Of a stretch of 64,000 nucleotides of DNA, positions 7,407 to 17,662 are shown in pieces. This DNA comes from Gammaproteobacteria bacterium (lineage in GTDB: Bacteria > Pseudomonadota > Gammaproteobacteria > Pseudomonadales > Azotimanducaceae): NCBI GenBank assembly GCA_021773565.1, contig JAJFJZ010000013.1, positions 1 to 64,000 of the forward strand, read 5' to 3'. Both the position numbers and the translations under genes were made by a program. Within the stretch, counting starts at the first letter, position 1. Each line of letters begins with the position of its first letter. The notes under the pieces were generated by a model. That model saw nothing but the letters and a program-made list of their open reading frames with translations. It had not been told where the DNA came from and searched no databases.

Positions 7407-10036
7407 TAGGAATTGTCCTTCACCCAGTTCGTAACCATGGACAGTGCCTTACTCACGTCTTCTGGGCGATCCCCTCCGCCAGCCCTGGCCATGTCAGCGC
7501 GACCGCCACCTTTTGCCCCAACGATTGGGGCAATACTCCTGATCAATTCTCCGGCATTCAGGTTATTGCTCAATGCCTTGCTCACACCTGCAATCAGGTT
7601 TACGGCACCATCTTCTACCGAAGCCAACACTACAACACAGTCTCCAAGTTTATTGCGAACTGAATCGAGCGTTTTTAGTAACTCAGCGGACGCAATGCCA
7701 TTCACCGCAATGGCAAGTACCTTGATACCATTTACATCAGTTGCAGAATCAGCCAGATCCGTCCCTTTCTGCGATGAAGCCTTTGCCCGAAGCTGATCAA
7801 GTTCTTTTTGAAGCTGTTTTTGATCCAATAACAACTGTTCAAGCTTGGCTGCACTTTCCCTGCGCGTAGAGCGCAACAAGGCGCTAATCGATTGTAATTC
7901 CTGTTCCCCCTGGCTCAGCCAGTTCAAAGCAGCTAATCCGGTTAGCGCTTCGATACGTCGAACCCCGGAAGCTATGCCTGATTCACTGACTATTTTCAAC
8001 AAACCAATATCACCGGTCCGCCGCGCATGTGTACCGCCACATAATTCGACTGAAAACCCGAGTCCCATGTCTAGTACACGCACTTCATCGCCATACTTCT
8101 CACCGAACAACGCGACAGCTCCAGAATTAATAGCCTCGTCATAAGGAAGCAGCTTGGTGTTTACCACAGAATTTTCCCGAATTTTTTCATTCACCACGGC
8201 TTCAATTTCCAGCAGCTGGTCAGCAGCTACCGGTTCCGCATGTGAAAAATCAAACCGCAGGTGTCTGTTGTCTACAAGGGAACCTCTTTGTTCCACGTGA
8301 TTTCCCAAAACCTTTTTTAATGCAGCGTGCAACAAATGTGTTGCAGAATGGTTTAGTACCGTCGCATCCCGTGTTTCATGGGCAACTGTAGCACTAACAA
8401 TATCACCAAGTTCCAGTTTACCATTCTCAATAATTCCCAAATGCAAATATTGTTGGCGGGACTTGCGAGTATCATTAACCTGAAAAACACTACTGCTATC
8501 ATCCGTAGAAACAATTTGCCCGCTGTCACCAATTTGGCCACCGCTCTCCGCATAAAATGGCGTTTTATCGAGCACAAGAATTCCCGAATCACCTTCGCGT
8601 AATACATCACATGAATGTAAAATTCCCTTGTTGTCCTGTCGATACAGAGCAAGCAATTTTGCAGTGTTTTCCAGATGTTCATAACCCGTAAATTCAACTT
8701 CGGAATCAAGATCAACCTGTTTGCTAATATCAGCACTAAATTTCTTCGCCGCCCGACCCCGCGCGCGTTGCGCATCCATAGCCTCTTCAAACCCGGCTTC
8801 GTCAATGCCCAGACCACTTTCCCGGGCTATGTCTGCCGTCAAATCCAGCGGAAACCCATAGGTATCGTACAATTGAAAAACTACACCCCCTGGTATAACC
8901 GTTTCCTGCAAATCTTCTATACTGCGCTCAAGTAGAGCCATGCCTTTATCCAGAGTAGTTTCAAATTGCTGTTCTTCCTTTAACAACACAGCCTCAATAT
9001 TTGCCTGTTGTTGTTTAAGCAATGGATATGCATCACCCATAACTTCTACTAAAGGTGATACCAGGGTGAAAAAGAAGTGTTCGCTAATTCCCAGTTTATG
9101 CCCATGGCGCAGGGCGCGTCTGATAATACGCCGCAATACATAATTACGGTCTTCACTACCCGGCAGTACACCATCGGCTATCAGAAATGCGGCAGAACGA
9201 ATATGATCCGCAATAACCCGTAAAGACGCATGTTCTACCAGCTTATCGTTATCAGGTAATCCTGCGATCTTGCCTGTGGCCCGAATAAGGCATGCAAAAA
9301 TATCGATTTCATAGTTGCTGTGAACGCCCTGCATGATTGCCGCCACACGTTCTAATCCCATTCCGGTATCCACACCGGGTGCTGCTAGCGGTGTGAGGCT
9401 ACCATCGGCATGTCGATTATTTTCAGGAAAAACCAAATTTTGAATTTCGGTATATCGATCTCCATCTTCATTTTCTGAACCGGGTGGACCCCCCTCAAGT
9501 TCAGGACCATGGTCATAGAATATCTCAGTGCAATTACCACAAGGCCCTGTATCACCAGCAGCCCAGAAGTTTTCCTCCAGTGCAACAATCCGTTCCGGGT
9601 TTACCCCTATCTGGTTTATCCAGATCAATCTGGACTCTTGATCACTGGGGTGCACAGTCACCCACAACTTTTCTACTGGGAGCTTGAGGATTTCAGTAAT
9701 AAATTCCCACGCAAATGCAATGGTTTCCTTTTTGAAATAGTCACCAAAACTAAAATTACCCAGCATCTCAAAAAGCGTATGGTGCCTGGCGGTGTAACCT
9801 ACATTTTCAAGATCGTTGTGCTTTCCCCCTGCTCTAACACAGCGTTGAGCGGTAGTGACCCTCGTGGCACCAACATCTTCCCGTCCATTAAGCGCTTCCT
9901 TAAACTGAACCATTCCAGAGTTTGTAAACAACAGCGAAGGATCATCATGCGGTACGAGAGAGCTGGACGGCAGTACTTTGTGACCACGCTCTTCATAAAA
10001 TTTAAGGAACGCCGAGCGTATTTCAGCGGTTTTCAT
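7406..10036 (-). CDS. alaS: Alanyl-tRNA synthetase
   Basis: At 876 residues it has the standard AlaS length and domains. The class II catalytic core lies in the first 240 residues (GYTARHHTLFEMLGNFSFGDYF near 80). The editing domain that clears mischarged Ser/Gly carries HSATHLLH near 562 and CGGTH near 663. The C-Ala domain ends with GAKGGGRADMARAGG. It charges tRNA-Ala with alanine in the cytoplasm. The start is the ATG at 10036. It heads the alaS-lysC-csrA group, 130 bp downstream of recX. Confidence 0.98.
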   Translation of the reverse strand: MKTAEIRSAFLKFYEERGHKVLPSSSLVPHDDPSLLFTNSGMVQFKEALNGREDVGATRVTTAQRCVRAGGKHNDLENVGYTARHHTLFEMLGNFSFGDYFKKETIAFAWEFITEILKLPVEKLWVTVHPSDQESRLIWINQIGVNPERIVALEENFWAAGDTGPCGNCTEIFYDHGPELEGGPPGSENEDGDRYTEIQNLVFPENNRHADGSLTPLAAPGVDTGMGLERVAAIMQGVHSNYEIDIFACLIRATGKIAGLPDNDKLVEHASLRVIADHIRSAAFLIADGVLPGSEDRNYVLRRIIRRALRHGHKLGISEHFFFTLVSPLVEVMGDAYPLLKQQQANIEAVLLKEEQQFETTLDKGMALLERSIEDLQETVIPGGVVFQLYDTYGFPLDLTADIARESGLGIDEAGFEEAMDAQRARGRAAKKFSADISKQVDLDSEVEFTGYEHLENTAKLLALYRQDNKGILHSCDVLREGDSGILVLDKTPFYAESGGQIGDSGQIVSTDDSSSVFQVNDTRKSRQQYLHLGIIENGKLELGDIVSATVAHETRDATVLNHSATHLLHAALKKVLGNHVEQRGSLVDNRHLRFDFSHAEPVAADQLLEIEAVVNEKIRENSVVNTKLLPYDEAINSGAVALFGEKYGDEVRVLDMGLGFSVELCGGTHARRTGDIGLLKIVSESGIASGVRRIEALTGLAALNWLSQGEQELQSISALLRSTRRESAAKLEQLLLDQKQLQKELDQLRAKASSQKGTDLADSATDVNGIKVLAIAVNGIASAELLKTLDSVRNKLGDCVVVLASVEDGAVNLIAGVSKALSNNLNAGELIRSIAPIVGAKGGGRADMARAGGGDRPEDVSKALSMVTNWVKDNS

Positions 10037-10166
10037 TTAAAGCAGTCCGACAAAAAAGATTGCGATTATAGAGTATCGGCAACAAATTCTTTACTGCTTA
10101 TCAAAGAAATATGGCTAATGAGCCGGTATTTTGGGCAAATAGTCCATAGACAGCCTTCCGTACACC

Positions 10167-10808
10167 CTAACTTCGCTCCAGAACCCTGTATATGAGATCG
10201 GCTGGAAAACCGCGGCGGGATAAAAAACGCGCCTGTTTCGCCCAATATGCCTGCGCGAGCAACTTTTTGTTGTCTGGATTCACTGCAACCTCAGTCTCAG
10301 CGCCTGTTAATCCCAACGGTGCATTTGTATCAGGACTGCCAAAACGTTTGTCACGAGAAGCCTGGGCCAATTCCAGCCAAAAATCGCCTGGATGGGTAAC
10401 TACGTCTTCGAGAATGCGTTCGGACACACCTCGTTCCCGAAGCTCACCACAAATGAAGATGGGACCGTAACCCTTGGCAATACGATTACGTACAAAACTT
10501 TCTGCGAACCGCCGATCGGATATCAGGCCCTGTTCTTTCATCTCACCCACAACATGTAAGACCAGCTTTTCAACATGGCCCCTGGCTAACAACTTGCGGG
10601 TGAGCTCCTGAGCGGAGTGCTCTCTTGTACCTATAATTCGATGTGCACGTTCAGAAGTCTTACGACTGTCCTGCTCTATTTGAATCTGCTCTTCCGTTAT
10701 CTGTATATCCAACCGTTGCAAATCGCGCTGGGAATAAACCAGAGTGTTCTGGCTTTTCCCAAACGAACTGGATTTATGCGGAATCTTGCCTGGAAATCTT
10801 AGTATCAT
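10167..10808 (-). CDS. recX: Recombination regulator RecX
   Basis: RecX caps RecA filaments and limits their growth. The family pattern of three-helix repeats starts around residue 50 ([21 protein letters not shown]) and continues with [15 protein letters not shown] and [16 protein letters not shown]. At 213 residues it is longer than the usual 150 or so; the first 45 residues are low in recognisable homology. The ATG at 10808 overlaps the recA end by 35 bp; a TTG five codons upstream or a later TTG is possible. Position right after recA is the normal arrangement and supports co-transcription. Confidence 0.9.
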   Translation of the reverse strand: MILRFPGKIPHKSSSFGKSQNTLVYSQRDLQRLDIQITEEQIQIEQDSRKTSERAHRIIGTREHSAQELTRKLLARGHVEKLVLHVVGEMKEQGLISDRRFAESFVRNRIAKGYGPIFICGELRERGVSERILEDVVTHPGDFWLELAQASRDKRFGSPDTNAPLGLTGAETEVAVNPDNKKLLAQAYWAKQARFLSRRGFPADLIYRVLERS

Positions 10809-11838
10809 TCTCTGGCTCCACAAGGCTTACATCTGGTACTGGCTTGGCTTTAGGCATAAGTTCTGCACGGATTCTAGCCTCAATTTCCTGGGCTATTTCC
10901 GGATTGTCAGTCAAGAATATTTGTGCGTTTTTCTTACCCTGGCCAATTCGATCCGTCTTGTAGCTATACCATGCTCCGGCTTTATCAATAATACCCTGCT
11001 TAACACCCATATCTACAACTTCACCAAGATGGTTGATACCTTTTCCGTAGAGTATCTGGAATTCAGTCTGCCTGAATGGAGGTGCTATTTTGTTTTTGAC
11101 TACCTTAACGCGTGTCTCATTACCAGTGACTTCGTCCCCATCTTTAACAGCTCCGATACGCCGTATATCAAGACGTACTGAAGCATAAAATTTGAGTGCA
11201 TTACCACCCGTGGTGGTTTCCGGTGAGCCAAACATGACACCAATTTTCATGCGAATCTGGTTAATGAAAATGACCAGGGTATTGGAATTTTTGATATTTG
11301 CAGTCATTTTTCTCAAAGCCTGGCTCATAAGGCGCGCCTGTAAGCCCATGTGAGAATCGCCCATATCACCTTCAATTTCTGCTCTGGGAGTGAGCGCAGC
11401 AACCGAGTCAATAATTACAACATCTACGGCACCGGAGCGAACGATCATATCGCAAATTTCCAGGGCCTGTTCACCTGTATCCGGTTGCGAGACAAGCAGT
11501 TCCTGGGTTTTTACCCCCAGTGCTTCTGCATAAACAGGATCGAGTGCGTGCTCGGCATCAATAAATGCACAAGTACCGCCAGCTTTCTGTGCTTCAGCAA
11601 TAACCTGCAAAGTTAATGTGGTTTTTCCGGAGGACTCGGGTCCGTATATTTCGACCACACGCCCTTTTGGCAAGCCCCCAATACCCAGGGCTACATCCAA
11701 ACCCAGGGAACCGGTGGAAATTGCAGGCATTTGTTCAAGTGCCTGTTCTCCAAGGCGCATCATAGAGCCTTTGCCAAATTGTCGTTCGATTTGGCTTAGT
11801 GCTGCATCCAGTGCGCGCGCTTTATTTTCATCTGCCAT
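10774..11838 (-). CDS. recA: Recombinase RecA
   Basis: A 354-residue RecA with the Walker A motif GPESSGKTT, Walker [12 protein letters not shown]1 [14 protein letters not shown] and L2 [28 protein letters not shown], all intact. It forms filaments on single-stranded DNA, drives strand exchange, and stimulates LexA self-cleavage. Expression is almost certainly under SOS control because a near-consensus LexA box lies 66 bp upstream of the start. It is divergent from mutS and followed by an overlapping recX. Confidence 0.99.
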   Translation of the reverse strand: MADENKARALDAALSQIERQFGKGSMMRLGEQALEQMPAISTGSLGLDVALGIGGLPKGRVVEIYGPESSGKTTLTLQVIAEAQKAGGTCAFIDAEHALDPVYAEALGVKTQELLVSQPDTGEQALEICDMIVRSGAVDVVIIDSVAALTPRAEIEGDMGDSHMGLQARLMSQALRKMTANIKNSNTLVIFINQIRMKIGVMFGSPETTTGGNALKFYASVRLDIRRIGAVKDGDEVTGNETRVKVVKNKIAPPFRQTEFQILYGKGINHLGEVVDMGVKQGIIDKAGAWYSYKTDRIGQGKKNAQIFLTDNPEIAQEIEARIRAELMPKAKPVPDVSLVEPENDTKISRQDSA

Positions 11839-11903
11839 GGTAAGCTCCGTTGTCTGCCTGAAATTGTAATTTGCAATTTTCGGCTGTTATAGAATCAGGA
11901 GGG

Positions 11904-11923
11904 TACTGTATATTTAATCAGTA
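11904..11923 (-). promoter_or_regulatory. LexA (SOS) box upstream of recA
   Basis: TACTGTATATTTAATCAGTA matches the gammaproteobacterial LexA operator TACTGT-N8-ACAGTA, with CTG-N10-CAG fully kept. It lies in the recA/mutS intergenic region, 66 bp before the recA ATG, with a possible -10 element (TATAAC on the minus strand, complement of 11886-11891) between it and the gene. The site predicts repression of recA, and by overlap recX, until DNA damage. Confidence 0.9.
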
Positions 11924-12056
11924 CTATGCGCAACATAGAAATTCGCAATTATTGGAAAATCGTCCTTTGCTTACACATCTTTTAGTCAATCTCTTTCAAA
12001 TTACACGTAGAATACATGGCCAAACCCACCGGCAACACTTTTGAACAGATAAACCC

Positions 12057-14738
12057 GTGAACACCGCCTTAAAAAAATCCCAGCACACTCCCATGATGCA
12101 GCAGTATCTTCGTATCAAGGCTGAACATCCGGAACAAATACTGTTTTATCGGATGGGCGATTTTTACGAGATGTTTTTTGATGATGCGGAAAGAGCATCG
12201 AAGCTGCTGGACATAACGCTTACCGCGCGCGGCCAGTCTGCCGGTGAGCCTATACCTATGTGCGGGATTCCCTATCATGCTGCCGATGGCTATTTGGCGA
12301 AGCTGGTAAAGATAGGTGTATCTGTTGCTATCTGCGAACAAATCGGTGATCCGGCAACATCAAAAGGTCCCGTTGATCGAGCAGTGTCCAGAATCCTGAC
12401 CCCCGGCACCCTGACTGACGAAGCATTGATAGATGCTCAGTCCAGCAGTCTCCTTGGCGGCATCGCCGTGTCAGAGTTCGAAGGCAAAATTCGTTACGGT
12501 CTTGCTACACTGGACCTGAGTTCTGGTCAGTTCAATATAGTCGAGTTGCCAGACACAAGCGCCCTCGCAGCAGAATTGGAACGCAGCAAAGTAAGCGAAC
12601 TCCTGTTCCCGATCGGCGTCAATTTTGCACCTGGTATCGGAAAACAAACTGCAAAATCCGGGGCAGCATTAATCAGTGATCCGCCCCGCCTTCCTGATTG
12701 GCTGAGTGCTGCTCGTTGTAGTGCGCGCGATGCACTTGACTTTGACTACGACCTGAGTCGAATTACTTTGCTTGAACATTTTCAAACGCACGATCTGCGT
12801 GCATTTGGATGTGAGGATATGCCAGCGGCTATCTCGGCGGCCGGAGCCATTCTGAGGTACGCCAAAGCAACACAGCGCCAGGCACTCAACTTTATCGATA
12901 GCTTGCAAGTACAATTGGTCGACGAACATATTGCACTGGATGGTTATTCGCGACGAAATCTGGAAATTGACCAGCGCCTGGATGGTAGCCGGGAAGGAAC
13001 TTTGTACTCTGTGATGAACCATACGCAGACGCCGATGGGGGCAAGGTGTCTGCGCGAGTGGTTGAACGCGCCATCTCGCTTACGAAAAGAAATACTGCAG
13101 AGACAGCGCCTGGTAATAGAAATCCAGGACAATTATTCCGAAGAACATCTTGCCCCCCTGCTCAAATCCCTTGGTGATATGCAGAGAATCCTTACCCGAC
13201 TTGCGCTACGTAGCATTAATCCCCGGGATTTCGATCGTCTACGTACCGCACTGGAAGCGATCCCCCACATAAGTGCCCAGCTAGGCAAACTGCAAAGTGC
13301 AGATAAAATACACGCGCGCATACACGCTTTTCCCGAGCAATCCGGGTTATTGAACAAGGCAATTGTCTGTTCTCCACCGATGCTCATACGAGATGGAGAC
13401 GTTATAGCACCCGGGTATGATGCGGAGCTGGATGAGTTAAGAAGCTTGCGCAAAAACGCAGGTGAGTTCTTGCGAGAGCTAGAGCTCGGGGAGCGGGCGC
13501 GTACCGGTTTGAGTTCACTCAAAGTCGGCTACAACCGGGTTCACGGCTACTACATAGAAACCGGTCGAAATCTCAAGGAGGAATTACCCGCAGAATATGT
13601 TCGGCGCCAAACACTAAAAAATGCAGAACGATACATCACTCCAGAGCTCAAGCGGTTTGAGGATGATGCACTCACCAGTAAGAGTAGAGCCTTGCTGCGC
13701 GAGAAATTGCTGTACGAGCAAATCATTGACTGTATGCAGACGAGTCTTGAGAAAATGCGCCAAACAGCAACTGCGCTGGCGGAGCTGGATGTACTTACCT
13801 GTTTTGCCGAACGTGCAAGAAGCCTCAACCTGAGTGCTCCTGTATTGGTAGACGAGCCTGGAATCCGTATCCATGAGGGCAGACACCTGGTTGTTGAACA
13901 CATCCAGTCCGAGCCATTTATTCCCAATGATCTGGAACTCAATGACGAAAATCGTATGTTGATGATCACCGGACCAAATATGGGTGGTAAATCTACCTAC
14001 ATGCGACAGGTTGCCCTAATCGCCCTGCTTGCACATACAGGTAGTCTCGTTCCCGCAAAATCGGCAGAAATTGGGCCGATCGATCGTATATTCACCCGCA
14101 TAGGTGCCTCTGATGACCTTAGTGGTGGGCGTTCCACGTTTATGGTAGAAATGAGTGAAGCAGCCAACATTCTGAACAATGCAGGCCCTGAAAGTCTTGT
14201 GCTGCTAGACGAAATCGGTCGTGGTACCAGCACCTACGATGGCCTTTCGCTGGCTTGGGCAATCGCCACCACGTTGGCCGATGATGTTCGTGCATTCACG
14301 CTATTCGCGACACACTATTTTGAACTCACCGGGCTGGCAAGTGTTCATCCTCATATATCCAATGCACATTTCACGGCCGCAGAACACCGCGGTGGTATCG
14401 TATTCTTACACCAGGTTAAACCAGGACCGGCCAATCGAAGTTATGGGATTCAGGTTGCACAACTGGCTGGCATTAATGCGCAAGTACTCAAAAAAGCGCG
14501 CAATAAGTTGAAGCAACTGGAAAGCCATGCGGCAACTCAGAATTCACCGCAAGCAGATCTGTTTATCGACAACCCTGAAGCTTCCCGAAAGACTCCAATG
14601 GAAAGTGGCCCCACTGCGATCGAAATAGCGCTCACCAAACTTGACCCGGACGCGCTGACACCCCGGGAAGCGCTGGAAGCCCTGTATAGTCTCAAACATC
14701 TCCTGGAACATGAATTTAATGGGCAATTTGAGGAATAG
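12057..14738 (+). CDS. mutS: DNA mismatch repair protein MutS
   Basis: An 893-residue MutS. The mismatch-binding domain carries the [11 protein letters not shown] element, whose Phe inserts at the mismatch. The ATPase has [13 protein letters not shown] near residue 640, [16 protein letters not shown] as Walker B, and FATHYFELT. It recognises mismatches and recruits MutL. The C-terminal helix segment ([11 protein letters not shown]) for tetramer formation is present. The start is a GTG at 12057; an ATG 12 codons later is the alternative. Divergent from recA and followed after 115 bp by fdxA, the usual order in pseudomonads. Confidence 0.98.
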   Translation: MNTALKKSQHTPMMQQYLRIKAEHPEQILFYRMGDFYEMFFDDAERASKLLDITLTARGQSAGEPIPMCGIPYHAADGYLAKLVKIGVSVAICEQIGDPATSKGPVDRAVSRILTPGTLTDEALIDAQSSSLLGGIAVSEFEGKIRYGLATLDLSSGQFNIVELPDTSALAAELERSKVSELLFPIGVNFAPGIGKQTAKSGAALISDPPRLPDWLSAARCSARDALDFDYDLSRITLLEHFQTHDLRAFGCEDMPAAISAAGAILRYAKATQRQALNFIDSLQVQLVDEHIALDGYSRRNLEIDQRLDGSREGTLYSVMNHTQTPMGARCLREWLNAPSRLRKEILQRQRLVIEIQDNYSEEHLAPLLKSLGDMQRILTRLALRSINPRDFDRLRTALEAIPHISAQLGKLQSADKIHARIHAFPEQSGLLNKAIVCSPPMLIRDGDVIAPGYDAELDELRSLRKNAGEFLRELELGERARTGLSSLKVGYNRVHGYYIETGRNLKEELPAEYVRRQTLKNAERYITPELKRFEDDALTSKSRALLREKLLYEQIIDCMQTSLEKMRQTATALAELDVLTCFAERARSLNLSAPVLVDEPGIRIHEGRHLVVEHIQSEPFIPNDLELNDENRMLMITGPNMGGKSTYMRQVALIALLAHTGSLVPAKSAEIGPIDRIFTRIGASDDLSGGRSTFMVEMSEAANILNNAGPESLVLLDEIGRGTSTYDGLSLAWAIATTLADDVRAFTLFATHYFELTGLASVHPHISNAHFTAAEHRGGIVFLHQVKPGPANRSYGIQVAQLAGINAQVLKKARNKLKQLESHAATQNSPQADLFIDNPEASRKTPMESGPTAIEIALTKLDPDALTPREALEALYSLKHLLEHEFNGQFEE

Positions 14739-14853
14739 CCGGCTAGCTGACTGTACAGTGCGGGCTAAATCAGTAAAATACCTGCGCTTCGAATCGAGCG
14801 CCGCTCGCACGCGGTGCGATAGCGAATTATCAGTTTAATTAGTAGGTATTGGT

Positions 14854-15177
14854 ATGACATTTCTGGTTGGGGAAAACTGCATCAAATGCAAATTAACGGA
14901 CTGCGTGGAAGTATGTCCTGTAGATTGCTTTTATGAAGGCCCCAATATGCTCGTCATCCACCCCGATGAATGCATAGATTGTGCGCTATGTGAGCCTGAA
15001 TGCCCTATCGATGCGATATTCTCGGAAGACGAAATACCAAAAGGTCAGGAACAGTTTATGGAGATCAATGCGGAACTGGCAGACATCTGGCCGAACATCA
15101 CAGAACAAAAAGATGCCCTGCCAGACTCGGATGACTGGCGCGAAGTTACCAACAAGATCGACTACCTGGAGCGCTAG
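14854..15177 (+). CDS. fdxA: Seven-iron ferredoxin FdxA
   Basis: This 107-residue ferredoxin has nine cysteines in two clusters: C9, C12, C17, C21, C25 and C40, C43, C46, C50. The spacing fits one 3Fe-4S and one 4Fe-4S centre, as in Azotobacter ferredoxin I. The acidic C-terminal extension (from about residue 60) is typical of the family. It is a low-potential cytoplasmic electron carrier whose partner is not evident. The gene follows mutS and converges on nlpD; in many relatives rpoS sits between fdxA and nlpD, but here the stops are only 17 bp apart. Confidence 0.95.
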   Translation: MTFLVGENCIKCKLTDCVEVCPVDCFYEGPNMLVIHPDECIDCALCEPECPIDAIFSEDEIPKGQEQFMEINAELADIWPNITEQKDALPDSDDWREVTNKIDYLER

Positions 15178-15194
15178 CAAACCGGCAAGAGCAG

Positions 15195-15941
15195 CTAATT
15201 GCTGATGTAGCTGGCCGGATTTACATGATCACCATCCTTGCGAATTTCAAAGTGCAGGGTTTGTTCCGCAATGCCGCTTGCAGTGATATCGGCAAGTCTG
15301 GTACCCACATCAAGCAATTGCCCTTCGTTTACCAGTATCTTCTGGTTCACCCCATATGCGCTCAAATACTCGTTGCTATGCTTAATAATTACCAGGTGTT
15401 GAAAGCCCCGCAATCCACGACCGGCGTACACGACCTCTCCAGAAGCACTTGCAACAACCGAGGTGCCACGATTTACCCGTATGTCTACCCCGGCATTATT
15501 GTCACCATAAGCACGCAGTGTTGAACCGCTAGCGGGCCAGCGCCAACCTGAACGCGGTGTCACCGCATATTTTTTTTGTACCGGCTTGCCCACCGATTTT
15601 TTTGCAGGCTGCTTAAACGTTGTAGGTGTTTTTTTGCGGATTGTTGGGCGGGTCGCTGAACCGGCGGATAGACTCAAGCGCTGCCCTGGTTGAATAAGGT
15701 ATGGACTAGCTATTGTGTTGTAACGGGCAAGATCCTTGAAGTCTTTTTCAAATCGCCAGGCAATGGAATACAAAGTATCCCCGGCCTGTACTGTATAAAT
15801 CGCAGGAACCTTTGCTTTATTCCTCTCCTGGAAAATCCCATTTTCAAATTCCGGCTTGGGGAGCACTGGAGAGCGATCCGATACAGGAGGAAGTCCTCCC
15901 CCGGAACAGGCTGTTAGCATCGCAATAACAAAACAATGCAC
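15195..15941 (-). CDS. nlpD: NlpD-like lipoprotein with LysM and LytM domains
   Basis: A lipobox LTAC near residue 12 predicts an outer-membrane lipoprotein. A LysM domain follows (YTVQAGDTLYSIAWRF, about 49-92), then a basic linker and a LytM/M23 fold from about residue 135. The metal-binding His residues of active M23 peptidases are not in place (GVDI preceded by NNA; LSAYGVNQ instead of LSAYxHN). It is therefore probably catalytically dead, like NlpD and EnvC, which activate cell-division amidases. The GTG at 15941 gives a signal without basic residues, so an unannotated start slightly upstream, overlapping the previous gene, is likely. rpoS does not follow. Confidence 0.9.
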   Translation of the reverse strand: MHCFVIAMLTACSGGGLPPVSDRSPVLPKPEFENGIFQERNKAKVPAIYTVQAGDTLYSIAWRFEKDFKDLARYNTIASPYLIQPGQRLSLSAGSATRPTIRKKTPTTFKQPAKKSVGKPVQKKYAVTPRSGWRWPASGSTLRAYGDNNAGVDIRVNRGTSVVASASGEVVYAGRGLRGFQHLVIIKHSNEYLSAYGVNQKILVNEGQLLDVGTRLADITASGIAEQTLHFEIRKDGDHVNPASYISN

Positions 15942-15960
15942 CCAGTATACGCAAGTCCGA

Positions 15961-16935
15961 TTAATCAGAGCGACTCTCGTCAGGGATCGGCATGAGCTGT
16001 GTGTATCTGTTTACATAAAAGACCAGCAGCATGCCAAGCAAAAAGAATAACAGCACGCCTGGAATCAGAGCAGCTTCTCCGCTCACCTGCGTATAGTTCC
16101 AGGGCAGGAGGTAGGATACACTTTCATTCCTCTCATCCTCACTTAATAATATCAGTTGCCAGGGCCAAAGTTTAATCAGGGATCCAGCGGTAAAACCACT
16201 TAGTGTGGCCATTACACCGCTATGCCAATGGCCAAGCAACCAGCTAAGAACTCTTGAAAATACCATTAAGCCAACAACACAACCGCTGCCAAATAGACCA
16301 ATGGTAATAATATCAAAAGCTTCAATCGCCAATAGCACATCCGCGTAGAGCCCTATAACCAATAGTAGGTAGCTTCCTGAAACTCCCGGTAATATCCATG
16401 CGCAAACCGCCAGCATACCCGCAAAAAACAATGTCGCCCGAGTCGGCTCCAGACTGCCCGCATCACCTAGTGCAAGGCTCACGCCGATAACCAAACCAAA
16501 CAAACCCAGGCTTAGTAAGTGTGTTAGCTTTGCCTGTCTTGAGATTACAACAACAGAAATGCAGATAAGCCCAAAAAAGAAAGCCCAAAGATACAAGGCG
16601 AAGTGTTCAAGCAAGAACAGAATAATTCTTGAAAACAACAGGATGCTACACGCCATACCAAGGACCAACAGACTCAGAAACCCCAGATTATAATAGCGCC
16701 AGAAGTACTGCGGACCTTTATCAAAGGCTGAAACAATTGCCTCTGGCCCAAGTGCAGCTATACTTGCCAGTAACTCTGAATATATCCCACTCACAAATGC
16801 AATGGTTCCACCTGATACCCCGGGTATCACCTCAGCTATTCCCATGGCCAGGCCCCGCACATAAATACCTATCCACCCGGCGATATCTCTGTTTCCTGAT
16901 TGCATCTCTGTGGAAGGTAAGTTGTCGTTATTCAT
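15961..16935 (-). CDS. DUF368 polytopic membrane protein
   Basis: The 324-residue protein has about eight hydrophobic helices and two copies of the family's Gly-Pro motif, AEVIPGVSGGTIAFVSGIY (about 36-54) and WILPGVSGSYLLLVIG (about 186). The repeated PGVSG motifs suggest an inverted-repeat transporter. Members of DUF368 have been linked to undecaprenyl phosphate recycling, but I cannot say whether that holds here. It sits between pcm and nlpD, where rpoS-region operons do not usually carry it. Confidence 0.88.
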   Translation of the reverse strand: MNNDNLPSTEMQSGNRDIAGWIGIYVRGLAMGIAEVIPGVSGGTIAFVSGIYSELLASIAALGPEAIVSAFDKGPQYFWRYYNLGFLSLLVLGMACSILLFSRIILFLLEHFALYLWAFFFGLICISVVVISRQAKLTHLLSLGLFGLVIGVSLALGDAGSLEPTRATLFFAGMLAVCAWILPGVSGSYLLLVIGLYADVLLAIEAFDIITIGLFGSGCVVGLMVFSRVLSWLLGHWHSGVMATLSGFTAGSLIKLWPWQLILLSEDERNESVSYLLPWNYTQVSGEAALIPGVLLFFLLGMLLVFYVNRYTQLMPIPDESRSD

Positions 16936-16981
16936 ATCTATTCAAGGTCCAGCCCGATTCCGGGGTTGACAATTGCGGGTT

Positions 16982-17662
16982 CTAAAGCTCGATAGTCCCG
17001 CGTAATAGAGGCACAAATCGTACGTCAGCAATGTTCGTTTTTTGCAAGCCTTTACTGGTCTTGTCAATTATTAACAGGCTTTGAGATTCGCCTTGACCTA
17101 CCGGAATTACAATACGTCCACCGATGTTCAGCTGATCGACAAGCGCATCAGGTACCGCCGGAGCACCGGCAGTTACTATTATCGCGTCAAAAGGGCTCTG
17201 CTGTTCCCATCCCGTATTTCCATCATCATGTTTTACGCGAATATTTCTGATTTTTAGGGCCCTAAAACGACTTTTTGCTATCTCAATGAGGCCCGAAATA
17301 CGTTCTACCGTGTATACCCTTTTAGCCATGTGAGATAACACCGATGCCTGATAGCCGGAGCCAGTACCAATTTCCAGCACACTTTCGCGTTTTACCGCTG
17401 AATCCCCATCGCTAAACAGTACCTGGGTCATCAATGCTACAATGTAAGGCTGTGAAATAGTTTGGTTAAAGCCTATTGGCAGTGCTATGTCTTCATATGC
17501 ACGATGCGCTAATGCTTCATCTACAAATATATGTCTTGGGAGCATTCTCATGGTTTCAAGAACGCGCTGGTCAGCTATTCCCTTTTCTCGCAGGCGTTCA
17601 ATCAACCTGTCGCGGGTACGGCGCGAAGTCATACCAATACCATTCAGATTAAAACTGCTCAT
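16982..17662 (-). CDS. pcm: Protein-L-isoaspartate O-methyltransferase
   Basis: Pcm methylates L-isoaspartyl residues in aged proteins to start their repair. The SAM-binding motif VLEIGTGSGYQASVLSHMA (about 93-111) and post-I acidic VER, together with NQTISQPYIVALMTQ before them, identify the enzyme; 226 residues is slightly longer than usual. Its ATG overlaps the truD stop by four bases (ATGA), indicating coupling. In most relatives surE precedes pcm; here truD is directly upstream. Confidence 0.96.
   Translation of the reverse strand: MSSFNLNGIGMTSRRTRDRLIERLREKGIADQRVLETMRMLPRHIFVDEALAHRAYEDIALPIGFNQTISQPYIVALMTQVLFSDGDSAVKRESVLEIGTGSGYQASVLSHMAKRVYTVERISGLIEIAKSRFRALKIRNIRVKHDDGNTGWEQQSPFDAIIVTAGAPAVPDALVDQLNIGGRIVIPVGQGESQSLLIIDKTSKGLQKTNIADVRFVPLLRGTIEL

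Noticed and set aside
9509-10195. 228-residue open frame on the plus strand opposite alaS
   Set aside because: It is a shadow of the conserved alaS coding sequence, with no independent features or ribosome site.
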